Source of the DNA: Thermofilaceae archaeon
GTDB lineage: Archaea > Thermoproteota > Thermoprotei > Thermofilales > Thermofilaceae
Length of the DNA: 64,000 nucleotides
NCBI GenBank assembly: GCA_025057995.1
Contig: JANXEW010000008.1
Location: 1 to 64,000 of the forward strand
Reading direction: 5' to 3'
Positions 8,166 through 17,394 of this stretch are shown piece by piece. The notes under the pieces are model-generated. The model searched no databases, had not been told where the DNA came from, and worked only from the letters and a program-made list of their open reading frames with translations. Both the position numbers and the translations under genes were made by a program. The number at the start of each line of letters is the position of its first letter. Positions within the stretch are counted from its first letter, which is position 1.

Positions 8166-8849
8166 TTAACCTTCTACAATTCTCTTTTTCAGTTTCTCGT
8201 ACTCTTCTCTAGTTATCACTCCTTCATCGAGTAACTTTTTCAGCTTAGCTAGCTCATCCGCTACGCTTGGTGCAACCCTCTGCTCAGCTATCTTTTCTAG
8301 AGATACAGCCATCCTCTGCTGTTGTAAAACTTCACGCCAAGCCGCTAACCTTTTCACTACGGTATCCTTTACGCTCTCTGGATCTCTCACATCGAGGAAA
8401 GAGTTGAGAGGAGTTCTCAACAGCTTAGGTCGAGCAGCTCCGAAACGTACGCCGCGTCCCACTTCAGTGTACGAGTAACCCACTTCAAGGCCGGTAAGGG
8501 TTGTAAACACTAAGCTTCCACAGTTAAAGGCCCGGGCTAATATGCCTTGTTGCACGTGCACATCGTGTATCCTATCTAACGTTATCTCCCTATGGTAACT
8601 GCCGAAAACCCATCTCCTAGTTATTAGAACACTATTCTCCGTCAAATAATACGTGTGTGCACTCTTCCAATAGTAGTAGAAAGCGAATAAAACTGGGATA
8701 ACGGTAATGTAAGCGAGGAAAAACGACGGGGCAACAAACCACAAGGGCATCAAGATTAAAAGGAAAAACAGGAATACTAGAATGAACTTGACGACAGTCT
8801 TTTTCATGTATGGTTTCCCGCTCCAGAGAACCTGCCTACCCTCTTTCAC
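8166..8849 (-). CDS. Membrane protein with bacterial-type PH domain and SHOCT tail
   Basis: 227 aa. Two membrane spans lie at about residues 20-60 (VKFILVFLFFLLILMPLWF and SFFLAYITVIPVLFAFYYY). They are followed by a bPH2/YdbT-like domain (TENSVLITRRW, then EITLDRIHDVHVQQ). The last 30 residues, ADELAKLKKLLDEGVITREE onward, are a SHOCT motif, a short helical oligomerisation element. The domain order fits small membrane-anchored scaffold proteins of unknown role. No linked operon partner is apparent. Confidence 0.7.
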   Translation of the reverse strand: MKEGRQVLWSGKPYMKKTVVKFILVFLFFLLILMPLWFVAPSFFLAYITVIPVLFAFYYYWKSAHTYYLTENSVLITRRWVFGSYHREITLDRIHDVHVQQGILARAFNCGSLVFTTLTGLEVGYSYTEVGRGVRFGAARPKLLRTPLNSFLDVRDPESVKDTVVKRLAAWREVLQQQRMAVSLEKIAEQRVAPSVADELAKLKKLLDEGVITREEYEKLKKRIVEG

Positions 8850-9153
8850 ACCCTTCCTTTAAACAACAAAATAGGTCTTTAAAACATTCCTCTTGACGGC
8901 CCCAAGATACCGTTAAAACAAAAAACTAAAACCGAGGGGGGTAAATGTACATGAATAAAGACCCATTAACTTGATAAACCTATTTTTCACTTAATAAACT
9001 TGAACTATTCATTCCAATTTTCAAGAATCTTTAAGCCTGGTGAATCCAAAGTATTTTCTAAGGTAATGTATCGAATCTAAAATATTATTATGATAAGTTT
9101 AAAGATTATCATGATTGTTTAAAATGCGGTAGTGGCAAAAAGGATAAATATCT
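8850..9153. other. Intergenic, AT-rich, no gene seen
   Basis: 304 bp between divergent genes. It is rich in A+T with several TATA-like stretches and presumably holds both promoters. No RNA gene or repeat is recognised. Confidence 0.5.
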
Positions 9154-9498
9154 GTGAATGAGGAAATATTTATGGCTACATGGGGTTCGGCTTTTTTAAC
9201 TGCTTTTAAAATCCTATTATTTAGCTTTATTTGGGGAGTTCTTGGATTAATTCTCATAATCGCTGGTGCTGCTACTGTTGGAAGAACGCTCGGGGACCTA
9301 TTCCAATCACTAGTTACAGGCTCGACACTCATCCCGGAGATAGATTTCGTGAGCATAGGTATAGGCTTACTACTTTTCCTTATCGGCTACCTAATTATCT
9401 TGCTTGGAACAGCAGCTTCCTTCCTGAAATACTCAGCAGAGTACTATGCTAGAGAGTTCCAGAGATCTACTCAGGCTCAAGCCCCTCCACCCTATTAG
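9154..9498 (+). CDS. Small two-helix membrane protein, unknown
   Basis: 114 aa from a GTG, or 108 aa from the ATG at 9172. The ATG is favoured by GAGG at 9160-9163, eight bases upstream. Two long hydrophobic segments are visible: FLTAFKILLFSFIWGVLGLI with the following LIIAGAAT, and IGIGLLLFLIGYLIILLGTA. A short cytoplasmic-like tail ends in a proline-rich QAPPPY. I do not recognise a family. Confidence 0.55.
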   Translation: MNEEIFMATWGSAFLTAFKILLFSFIWGVLGLILIIAGAATVGRTLGDLFQSLVTGSTLIPEIDFVSIGIGLLLFLIGYLIILLGTAASFLKYSAEYYAREFQRSTQAQAPPPY

Positions 9499-9643
9499 AA
9501 GAACTGCATGGATTAACAGTCTCCAGTTTGATTGCTAAATCTCTGCTTCAGTTACGTTTACAATCTTAAAAAGGAGAGACAGTATCAAAGGATGATTGAA
9601 ATTATTTTATTAATGTTATAGGCGAGAGTCGGCGTATCTCGCC

Positions 9644-10450
9644 TCATCCTCTTTTCTTAATCTCTTTGCTTTTAGTCTTGGATGTTTGAGTTGTCAAATG
9701 TTCAGATACAAGGTTTTGGAGGAGGTCACAGTAGGAGCCGTTTATTATGGAATCTATTGGACCTTCACAAACAACCTTACCTAGGAACAGTAAAGCTCCG
9801 GAACTAGCTAGCCTCCTAGCTTGATCTGCGTCGTGTGTGACCAACATGATAGTGATTTCTCCAGAGAGCTCTTTGATTAGTTCCTCGATTTTAGCTGCGT
9901 TAAGGGGATCCAGGTTAGCGGTTGGCTCATCCATGAGGAGTAGGCTGGGCTTTATCGCGAGAGCTCTCGCTATGCAAAGCCTCTGCTGTTGTCCGCCACT
10001 AAGCTCTGATGCAGGTCTACTTAACCTATCCTTGACTTCATCCCATAACCCTGATTTCTCGAGAGCCCATCGAACCAGTTTGTCAAGCTCTTTGCCCTTA
10101 GCTTGCCCCCTGAGCTTTGGACCTATCGCGACGTTGTCGTAGATGCTTAAGTGTGGAAACGGGTTAGGGGTTTGAAACACCATACCAACTTTTGCTAACA
10201 CTTCATCTGAAAGAGAGTTGCTGTTGTACACGTCGACCCCGAAAACTTCTACGTTACCTTCAACCTTTGCTCCGTCTCTCAGGAGGATGAGCTTGTTCAC
10301 TGTCCGCAGGAGAGTGGATTTACCGCAGCCTGATGGACCTAGGATAGCGTACACCGAGCCTTTAGGCACGGTGATCGAGACGGTCTCCAAGGCTTTCTGC
10401 TGACCGTACCAGACGCTGAGGTTCCTTATCTTAACGGTTACATCCATCAC
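9644..10450 (-). CDS. pstB: Phosphate ABC transporter ATPase PstB
   Basis: 268 aa. It is the ATPase that powers high-affinity phosphate import through PstA/PstC. Walker A is GPSGCGKST (38-46), the ABC signature is LSGGQQQR (150-157), and Walker B is LLLMDEPTANLDP (about 170-182). The first residues overlap pstA by 4 bp. A GAGGTGA site precedes the likely ATG at 10447 by seven bases, so translation is probably reinitiated or independently started within the operon. The highly charged lysine-rich C-terminus is lineage-specific. No phoU follows. Confidence 0.95.
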   Translation of the reverse strand: MMDVTVKIRNLSVWYGQQKALETVSITVPKGSVYAILGPSGCGKSTLLRTVNKLILLRDGAKVEGNVEVFGVDVYNSNSLSDEVLAKVGMVFQTPNPFPHLSIYDNVAIGPKLRGQAKGKELDKLVRWALEKSGLWDEVKDRLSRPASELSGGQQQRLCIARALAIKPSLLLMDEPTANLDPLNAAKIEELIKELSGEITIMLVTHDADQARRLASSGALLFLGKVVCEGPIDSIINGSYCDLLQNLVSEHLTTQTSKTKSKEIKKRG

Positions 10451-11295
10451 AGCTTCACCTCACCGGAGAGCTTCCTAACAGCAAAAGCTAAGACCATTGA
10501 AAGCACTATAAGCTGGAGAACAGCGGCCCAAGCCAACCTTTTCCAGTTCTCGTATGGCGTCTGAGCGAAGAAGAAGATGAGCAGTGAGAGAGTGCTCGAG
10601 GGGCGGTCGAGTCCGTAGAATGCGTGGAAAGCCGCGCCGGCGGTGAAGAGCACTGGAGCGGTCTCACCTAGAGCCCTCATCGTGCCGAGAAGCACCGCTG
10701 TCGCTATGCCTCTAAGGTTCATCGGGACTATGATCCTCAACACTGTTTTCCATTTAGGCAATCCTAAGGAGAACGCAGCTTCTCGATAACTCATTGGGAT
10801 CGCAGCAAGGCTCTCCCTTGTTTGCGCAGCTATGTAGGGTAGAGCGGTTATACAGAGGCTTAACGCTCCTGCAAGCGCGGAAGGTCTCCCCATCGGCAGG
10901 ACGACTAGCACGAACACGACTAACCCTACGACTATGGATGGTATCTCGGCGATTAACTGTAAAGCCTCCCTTGCTATTTTCGAAAGCCACCAACTACTGT
11001 ACTCGTTCATTAAGATCCCCGTCGGCACACCTATCGCGGCTCCTGCGAGCGAAGCTGTTAAAACCATGACGATCGTTCCTATCAGCGTTGGGCCGAAACC
11101 TCCGATCCCTCCGCCCGGCAAACCCGGTGACTCGATGAAGAGTCTCAACCCTTTCTCAGCCATCACAGGTAGACCTTCAACTAGCGCCACTAGTATCACG
11201 TGTGCTCCTACGAATAGTAAAGCTATAGATGCTATAGCTACGGCTGCAAAAGTTACCTTATCTACCATAGTTCTCCGAAGCCGCCAGCTGATCAT
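10447..11295 (-). CDS. pstA: Phosphate ABC transporter permease PstA
   Basis: 282 aa, about six membrane spans. The inner-membrane permease pairs with PstC to form the phosphate channel. The EAA-type coupling loop is visible in YREAAFSLGLPKWKTVLRI (about 171-189), and the ALGETAPVLFTAG segment is typical of PstA. It overlaps pstC and pstB by 4 bp each. AGGTGA lies six bases before the ATG at 11295, a strong operon-internal ribosome-binding site. Confidence 0.93.
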   Translation of the reverse strand: MISWRLRRTMVDKVTFAAVAIASIALLFVGAHVILVALVEGLPVMAEKGLRLFIESPGLPGGGIGGFGPTLIGTIVMVLTASLAGAAIGVPTGILMNEYSSWWLSKIAREALQLIAEIPSIVVGLVVFVLVVLPMGRPSALAGALSLCITALPYIAAQTRESLAAIPMSYREAAFSLGLPKWKTVLRIIVPMNLRGIATAVLLGTMRALGETAPVLFTAGAAFHAFYGLDRPSSTLSLLIFFFAQTPYENWKRLAWAAVLQLIVLSMVLAFAVRKLSGEVKL

Positions 11296-12194
11296 AGTGA
11301 TTCACCTTTCAGTCTCCTTGCGGTTACCCTAGCGAGCCACATGCCGAGGGATGTTGACACAGAGCTTCCAATCACCATTACGAGCGCTCCCGCGAGTAGC
11401 CTACTCTGAAGACCCGGGTAAAGGTAAGCGTTCCCGAACTGGCTGGCTATCAAGCTTGTGATCGTGTGAGCCGGTTGAAAAGGGCAGAGAGGTAGGTTTA
11501 TCACGTTGCCCACAGTCATCGCGACTATAGTCGTCTCACCGATGGCTCTTCCGAAACTTAGTAAAGCTGATGCTATAATGCTTCCTTTAATCAAGCCTAG
11601 GATCACCCCCGCCCGTTCGAAACCCTTAGCACCGAGGCTGTGTAAAGCTTCCACGTAAGTGAAGGGTACTGCGCGGTAAGCTTCTAGAACCATCGCAGCG
11701 GAAAAGGGGGCTATCATTAGACCGACGACCACTCCTGCTGTGAAAACCGAGTAGCCTGTAGGCGACCCCATAGCACACAAGGACGCAAGCCCGCTCTGCC
11801 TAACGGCTGGAGCGAACACCGATAACCCCCACATACCGTATACTATGGTGGGTAAAGCCGCCATACTGAAAAGAGCCAAGCTGATGAAGTTGTTGAACCT
11901 TTTAGGCGCGTACTCATTCACGAAGACGGCTAAAGCTGTCGAGAGCGCTCCAGCTACAGTCATCGCTATCACGGCTGTAACTAGTGAACCTAAAAATGGC
12001 GCTAGCATCCCGTAAGTACCGTAAGTCTCCTCGCTGGGAGACCACTCTAACCTAAGGAGAAACCCTATACCGTCTTGAATCCACGTGTTAAGGGACTCAT
12101 ACACTAAGACAGCTAGAATTGAAGCTGAAACTATGATGAGGGCTATGGCAGCTGGCGAAAGCAGTATCTTCAGTGGATCCAGTTTCATGTACAC
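11292..12194 (-). CDS. pstC: Phosphate ABC transporter permease PstC
   Basis: 300 aa, about six membrane spans. It forms the second half of the phosphate permease. Family marks are the long periplasmic loop after the first span, the VEALHSLGAKGFERAGVI coupling loop near 180-200, and FGRAIGETTIVAMTVGN. The ORF starts at GTG 12194; an ATG at 12188 is an alternative. A TATA-like box at 12219-12226 suggests that pstCAB can be transcribed separately from pstS. Confidence 0.92.
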   Translation of the reverse strand: MYMKLDPLKILLSPAAIALIIVSASILAVLVYESLNTWIQDGIGFLLRLEWSPSEETYGTYGMLAPFLGSLVTAVIAMTVAGALSTALAVFVNEYAPKRFNNFISLALFSMAALPTIVYGMWGLSVFAPAVRQSGLASLCAMGSPTGYSVFTAGVVVGLMIAPFSAAMVLEAYRAVPFTYVEALHSLGAKGFERAGVILGLIKGSIIASALLSFGRAIGETTIVAMTVGNVINLPLCPFQPAHTITSLIASQFGNAYLYPGLQSRLLAGALVMVIGSSVSTSLGMWLARVTARRLKGESL

Positions 12195-12218
12195 ACCCCG
12201 CTAGATGTCTATTGTACA

Positions 12219-12227
12219 GTATATATG
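12219..12227 (-). promoter_or_regulatory. TATA-like box upstream of pstC
   Basis: On the minus strand CATATATAC lies about 29 bp before the GTG (12194) and 35 bp before the ATG (12188) of pstC. This spacing fits a leaderless or nearly leaderless archaeal transcript for pstCAB, independent of pstS. Confidence 0.4.
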
Positions 12228-12295
12228 CTCATTTTACTTAAACCAATAGTAATGTAAAAAATAATAAATGTAATATAAACTATATAATTTATGTA

Positions 12296-13411
12296 TTAAC
12301 CCCTAAAGTCCCTTAGTTGCGCGGCAACCTGCTGTCCGAGCTTCGCCCAACTCTCTGGTACAGGCACGTACCCGGCTACTATGTTCTCAGGTTTTTGACC
12401 ATCCGTGAAGATGTAATCCAAGAACACCGCTATAGCCTTCCTTTTCTCCTGTGTATAGGCTGAAGGGTGTTTAATGAGTAGGTAGCTTGGTGAGACGATG
12501 GGATAAGCGTTCGGGTCTTGAGATTGAAGCAGTCTCTCAAGTATCTTCAATTCCACTAGGTTGGCGCTAGCGTCTTGAATTGTTATAGCTCCGGCTGCCG
12601 CCGCCTTAATCGTGTCAGCTGTTGGAAGAACGAACCTCCCGGCCCGGTTCCTCAAGGCCGCAACCCCCAAGCCTTTCGCGTAGGCTAACTCGACGTAACC
12701 TAACGAGTAAGGTGTAGTCCTTACGGCCTCAGCTACACCAGGGTTGCCCGGTGCACCAACCGCAAACCCTGCTTCAGAGAGTGGCCATTTAACAAGCTTC
12801 CCTGCACCGACTTTAGTTTTCCACTCCCCCGAAACTAGACTAAGGTAAGTTGTGAAGACTTCAGTCGTGCCGCTTGAGTCGCTCCTGTGTACGAAAGTTA
12901 TCCTCGATCGCGGTAAGTTTACACCAGGATTCAGCTCCGCAATCCTAGGGTCGTTCCAGTACTCGATCTTGCCCAAGAGTATGTCCACCAACACCTCACC
13001 CGTCAACTTCAGGTTTACATCGCTTGGAATCTCAGGGATGTTGTATACGACTGCTACACCACCTAAGATCATCGGCAACTGGTATACCCCTCCGAACGCA
13101 TTCTTAGCCTTCTCCCAGTCCGCTGTCTTAAGCGGGGGATCACTAGCCGCGAAATCGACTATCCCTTGGAGGAAATCGCTTTGACCTTTACCCGATCCAC
13201 CGCCTGCGTACTCAGCTTGAACCCAGCTATGCTTGTTTCTGACTTGGACTATCCAAGCTTGTATCTGCTCCATCGGAAAAGTAGCCCCGCTACCGAGAAG
13301 TTGAACAGGGTTAGGAGGCGTTTCCATACTCAGGTAGAAGTAGAGCGCGGCAGCTGATGCAAGCGCTACGGCGGCTATCACAGCTATTATTTTCGGTTTT
13401 ACCTTCATCAC
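12296..13411 (-). CDS. pstS: Phosphate-binding protein PstS
   Basis: 371 aa. It is the extracytoplasmic phosphate receptor that delivers phosphate to PstCA. An N-terminal membrane anchor/signal (IIAVIAAVALASAAALYFYL, about residues 9-28) precedes the mature domain. Phosphate-site motifs are GSGATFP, AGGGSGKGQSDF, FAASDPPL and HRSDSSGTTEVFTTYLS. The likely start is the ATG at 13408. Gene order pstS-pstC-pstA-pstB is standard, with about 100 bp between pstS and pstC. The anchor rather than a lipobox suggests membrane tethering, as usual in archaea. Confidence 0.93.
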   Translation of the reverse strand: MMKVKPKIIAVIAAVALASAAALYFYLSMETPPNPVQLLGSGATFPMEQIQAWIVQVRNKHSWVQAEYAGGGSGKGQSDFLQGIVDFAASDPPLKTADWEKAKNAFGGVYQLPMILGGVAVVYNIPEIPSDVNLKLTGEVLVDILLGKIEYWNDPRIAELNPGVNLPRSRITFVHRSDSSGTTEVFTTYLSLVSGEWKTKVGAGKLVKWPLSEAGFAVGAPGNPGVAEAVRTTPYSLGYVELAYAKGLGVAALRNRAGRFVLPTADTIKAAAAGAITIQDASANLVELKILERLLQSQDPNAYPIVSPSYLLIKHPSAYTQEKRKAIAVFLDYIFTDGQKPENIVAGYVPVPESWAKLGQQVAAQLRDFRG

Positions 13412-13791
13412 TAGAGCTATGCTACATACTCTATTTAGTTTTTATCGACAAACATATAGAAGTATAAAGATATGTTCATGTTTTATAAACACATTTAAGT
13501 TGTCTATAGCAACCTAAACGGCAATTTACTATATGAACCAACGCTTAATTCGGTGACCTACTCTATTTACACAGTTGAAGTTCATTTTTTAAAATAAATA
13601 CGTATGAAAAACCGTTACAAGAGTACTGCCAAAGTTAAGGTTATCAAACCAAGCTAAAAAATAGATATTTTAACTTAATTGTAATTTTAGATTACCTGAA
13701 CAGCTTACAAATTCTACTCAAAACTACTTCTCGCTTACGGTAGCTATAGACCACATAGCTTTAAATAAGTGTAAGCCTTCAAATTTTAGGA
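13412..13791. other. Intergenic, AT-rich, upstream of pstS
   Basis: 380 bp between two divergent genes. It must hold the pstS promoter and the promoter of the coiled-coil gene; several TATA-like runs are present. I see no clear pho-box-like repeat and no RNA gene. Confidence 0.5.
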
Positions 13792-14520
13792 ATGCCCACC
13801 GTCAAGAGCACTCTGAAGAGTAGAATCCTGGAGTTGTTGAAAAAAGATGAAGAGTTCAGGCTAGCCGTAGCCGGTCTCATAGGCCTCGATGAGATCCTTA
13901 AGGATATTAGAAACATACAGCAGGAGCTCGCTAAGCTGAGGGAAGATCTACTTAACGGCTTTAGGAGACACGACGAAACGTTAGCTAGACACGCTGAGGA
14001 AATATCGAGACTTTGGATTGAGATAGCTAAGCTTAGAGCTGAGATGATTGAAGGATTCAAACGCCACGACGAGATCCTATTGAAACACGGCGAAGAGATA
14101 GCTAAGCTCAAGGCGGACTTCTATAAAGGTTTCTCTTCGTTGAATAGGAAATTGGATGCGCTTGGATCTCGATGGGGTATAATGTCTGAGAACGCGTTTA
14201 GAGAAGGTCTAAGGAAGCTTCTTAAGGATCTTGACTTAAAAGTTGAAAGGTGGAGAGTTTACGATATTGAAGGACGGGTCTACGGTTATGCTAGCGAAGT
14301 AGAGCTTGACATAGCTATAAAGGATGGAAAACTCATTATAGTTGAGATCACTTCTCACGCTAAAGCTTCCGACATTTCGGAGTTCTATAGAAAGGCTGCT
14401 CTCTACGCGGAAAAAACTGGTAGAAAGCCTGATAGGCTTCTGGTTATTACACCCTACGCTGACGAGAAAGCTTTGAGAGCTGCTGAGCAACTAGGAATCG
14501 AAGTCTACACTAACGTTTAG
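13792..14520 (+). CDS. Coiled-coil protein with PD-(D/E)XK-like C-terminal domain (DUF3782-like)
   Basis: 242 aa. Residues about 35-125 form a long coiled coil with a 32-residue repeat (NGFRRHDETLARHAEEI and EGFKRHDEILLKHGEEI). The C-terminal domain has the strand-turn-strand shape of the PD-(D/E)XK fold: D173 in ELDIAIKDG and E185 in IIVEIT. The third catalytic residue, normally Lys, is Thr187 here, so catalysis may be lost or rearranged. Such proteins are common in thermophilic Thermoproteota and have no established role. An analogous protein with an intact motif lies at 15598-16395. Confidence 0.65.
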   Translation: MPTVKSTLKSRILELLKKDEEFRLAVAGLIGLDEILKDIRNIQQELAKLREDLLNGFRRHDETLARHAEEISRLWIEIAKLRAEMIEGFKRHDEILLKHGEEIAKLKADFYKGFSSLNRKLDALGSRWGIMSENAFREGLRKLLKDLDLKVERWRVYDIEGRVYGYASEVELDIAIKDGKLIIVEITSHAKASDISEFYRKAALYAEKTGRKPDRLLVITPYADEKALRAAEQLGIEVYTNV

Positions 14521-14789
14521 GTAGACAGAACTCCCACAACTGAATATAAAATTTGAAACTTTCCAGGTTATCCTCGAGGCCTGTTCTTTGGTGCCATGAA
14601 AAGTAGACGATAAACATGAAATCCTGTTATTAGTTACTGCACCGTTAAACATTTGAAAGTCTTTGACTGGATACTTAAAGTTAAGGTGTTCAAAGAGGAT
14701 TAGAGCTACCTTGAACTGTAGAAAAATAGAACTTAAACTTCTATATAAAAGTACACTAAACATTAATACCCTCTCAAAATTGAAAATAC

Positions 14790-15278
14790 GTGGAGTGTAC
14801 CCTCATAGCTTACTACTCCTGGTCCGGGAACACGCGCCAGCTAGCTCAAGCTGTACACCGTATCGTCGGAGGAAAATTGCTTGAGATTAAACCGGTAAAC
14901 CCTTATCCAACCTCCTTCAATGAAACTCTCCGTCGAGCAAGAGAAGAAATTGACGCTGGCTACAAGCCTCCGTTAGAGACAAAGTTGGACTCTATTGAAC
15001 CGTTTAAGGTCATTTTCATAGGGTCACCAAACTGGTGTGGAACGATTGCACCCCCTGTAGCGAGTTTCCTTTCCTCTTACAACTTTACCGGGAAAATTAT
15101 AGCTCCCTTCTTCACCCATGGGCGGGGAGGGTTACAGAACATGCTCGGAGCAGTTAAAGAGCTCTGCCCCAACTCTATAGTGTTAGACCCCCTAGCTCTC
15201 CACAGGGAAAAACTTAGCTCGGCAGAAAACTCCGTCACCGAATGGTTGGAAAAGATTCAAATAAAAAGGTACCTTTAG
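14790..15278 (+). CDS. Flavodoxin-family protein
   Basis: 162 aa, GTG start. The FMN phosphate loop is YYSWSGNTRQLA (residues 8-19), a typical flavodoxin motif, and IGSPNWCGTIAPPVASFL (about 76-93) is the second flavin loop. APFFTHGRGG matches the usual third loop. It binds FMN and acts as a small cytoplasmic electron carrier or quinone reductase-like enzyme. It stands alone between two coiled-coil nuclease-like genes, so its partner is unknown. Confidence 0.8.
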   Translation: MECTLIAYYSWSGNTRQLAQAVHRIVGGKLLEIKPVNPYPTSFNETLRRAREEIDAGYKPPLETKLDSIEPFKVIFIGSPNWCGTIAPPVASFLSSYNFTGKIIAPFFTHGRGGLQNMLGAVKELCPNSIVLDPLALHREKLSSAENSVTEWLEKIQIKRYL

Positions 15279-15597
15279 CATAAAGTTTACAGGCGAATCG
15301 TATGGTTAAGGAAAAAGTTTCTCCATTTTTGCTACAGAACATAGACATGATAAAAACAAAGTAAAAAAATCTTACGGAGAATCTTAGTCTCTTCACCACC
15401 TAATAAATGACAATAGCTGAATCTCTACGATGCTTCGCACGTTTAAAAGATTCTCGAGTGAGCCCCTACTCCTACAAGTTCAATTATTGCGTGCTTATTA
15501 TAAAATCCTTCGCTTTCTATTTCACACTTAAATATTAGACTTTTCTAATTATTATACTTATAGAGAAAACCAGAGGGGTGAGAAACCAATACTTTAG
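15279..15597. other. Intergenic, AT-rich, no gene seen
   Basis: 319 bp between convergent genes, with stop codons in all frames and several T-rich tracts. No RNA or repeat is recognised. Confidence 0.5.
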
Positions 15598-16395
15598 CTA
15601 TAAGTAAGGTGGTCTCGTCAACTCCTTCGTCGACTCGATGAGCCAAACACCTAGTTCCTCAGCTTTCTCCACAGCCGAGGGAGGGGCAATCATACAGTAG
15701 AGCACTTTAACCACCTTCCCCTTGAAGTAGCTTGGCCACCTTTTCGAGGCTTCGTTAACACGTGATACAAGCTTCTCTACAACGTTAGACCCAACCCTCA
15801 CTTTAGCTTCACCTACGACCGTCAAGCCATCTGTAACACAATAGATGTCGAACTCATATTCCTCATCAAGCCAAAGCCTCTGAGGTTTACAAACGATCCC
15901 ACGTTGACCCAGCAAGTACTCCACCCACTCCCTAGCCTCATCCTCAAGCGAAACCATCACCCTATCCAACTGATCCTTCGTAGCCATCATATCCTCTAGA
16001 CGCTTAACAGCCAACTGTAAATCATCCTTAGTAGCGAAAGCCTTCAAATCCTCCTTCGTAGCCATCATATCCTCTAGACGCTTAACAGCCAACTGTAAAT
16101 CATCCTTAGTAGCTACCGCTTTTTCAAGGCGTTCAACGTCTTCCTTGGTAGCCACGCCCAGGGGGATTGCGAACACATCAGCAAGCTCAGAGGCTAGCAT
16201 CGTTTTAGCCCTAGGATCAGAGAGTAGAAGGTTAACTAAGCGTTCAGCACCACCGTCTGAGAGGGCGGCTAGTATCAACTCCCTTAAAAACTCCTTCTCC
16301 TCCACGAGTAGATGCTTCAGCGCCAGCTTCAACTCTTCCATCAAACACCCAAGATGAAAACTATCTACAGCTAATAAAAGCTTTTCATCATACAC
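15598..16395 (-). CDS. Coiled-coil PD-(D/E)XK nuclease-like protein
   Basis: 265 aa from the first ATG; the ATG at 16341 (residue 19, MEELKLALKHLL) is the likelier start. A helical region (about 20-75) is followed by a coiled coil with repeated ATKDDLQLAVKRLEDMM units (about 95-140). The C-terminal domain has a complete nuclease-type motif: D183 in YEFDIYCV, then E196-x-K198 in VVGEAKV. This pattern is typical of archaeal DUF3782-like proteins presumed to cut or bind DNA. The unit repeat arose by a recent DNA duplication (15974-16113). Biological role is unknown. Confidence 0.7.
   Translation of the reverse strand: MYDEKLLLAVDSFHLGCLMEELKLALKHLLVEEKEFLRELILAALSDGGAERLVNLLLSDPRAKTMLASELADVFAIPLGVATKEDVERLEKAVATKDDLQLAVKRLEDMMATKEDLKAFATKDDLQLAVKRLEDMMATKDQLDRVMVSLEDEAREWVEYLLGQRGIVCKPQRLWLDEEYEFDIYCVTDGLTVVGEAKVRVGSNVVEKLVSRVNEASKRWPSYFKGKVVKVLYCMIAPPSAVEKAEELGVWLIESTKELTRPPYL
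15974..16113. repeat. 62-bp direct repeat inside the coiled-coil nuclease gene
   Basis: Bases 15974-16035 recur exactly at 16052-16113, a 78-bp period. The period is 26 codons, so the duplication keeps the reading frame and lengthens the coiled coil by 26 residues. Perfect identity points to a recent tandem duplication or gene conversion. Confidence 0.9.
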
Positions 16396-17394
16396 TTCAA
16401 GAACTTTACCACTAAACGTTCATAACAACTTTTCGGCTCAAAACTAGAGCTTACGACCAAGGCTATGATGTTATTGCACCATGCAAGAAGTTGGAGGATG
16501 AGCTCATGGGGGTAAAGGGGGGTTTAGAATCGGCTCGGCTTCCTCTAAACTAGCTTTAAACACCTACGATAGAGTCAAAATAGACGAAGAAATTAGATAG
16601 TTGAATCATACACAGTTCCTTGGAGAAACTTAAGTAAGATTAAAGGAGCTCAATGTAAATAATAACTGCAATTAGCTACACCTTTTGAAAAGATGCTTCG
16701 TAGAACATGTTTCAGCGAAGTCGCATCGTCTCAGCTGTAAAGTATAAGTTAAGACGGCTCGGCTCTGGATACCCCTGACCTCTCCAAGTCGATTAAAGCT
16801 AGACAGGAGAGCCGATGAGTGTCTCTAAGGGTACGCTACCATTTCACCTTATCATCATAATAGTGTTCAACGAAGACGTAAAATCAAGATGTTGATAATA
16901 CATACGTACGGAGTCTACACCTATAACCAGTCAAGCTGACTGTAAGGCTTACATCAAGTAATGCGGCTACAACGATTACAGTATAAAGCTCTATCTAAAA
17001 AGCCTACACGAAGTTTCGACACTTCCCTACGCTATCTTTCTGTAGAATTTAAAGCCGTTTAGAAATTTTTAGAGAGTGTCGTCCCCTTTCTCGGAACATC
17101 TCAGCTTCTAACGTATTGAAATCGTCTAAGTAGATCAAGTCTTTCATATAGAAAATCTAGAAAATTTACCACTACTTATATTTAAGGATCAAATCATTTG
17201 TTTGATAAAATTCTCAGACGTGTAATCTCCCTTAGCTCTACTACAAATCGAGAAAACGAAAGCATTTCAGTAACCCTTAGACAACCCTTCGGCTCTTCTT
17301 ACTCTAAAACCATCAGCCCAGATAGTCTAGGTTTCACTCAGACTCTACTCAAATATTCCAAGAAGCTTATATTTTGGAAATCTTTCTCCACATA
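16396..17394. other. Long gene-poor stretch
   Basis: About 1 kb with no convincing gene. Short open stretches occur (for example a 32-codon minus-strand frame at 17049-17147), but none resembles a known family. Because it adjoins a decayed vapBC pair, it may be further degraded accessory DNA. No tRNA, rRNA or CRISPR repeat is visible. Confidence 0.5.

Noticed and set aside
14663-14884. 73-aa ORF overlapping the flavodoxin start
   Set aside because: It lies in another frame of the flavodoxin gene and shows no protein-family motif.
17049-17147. 32-codon minus-strand ORF in the gene-poor stretch
   Set aside because: No recognisable motif or partner gene.
16396-17394. tRNA or rRNA gene in the long gene-poor stretch
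   Set aside because: No T-arm or other conserved RNA motif could be found.
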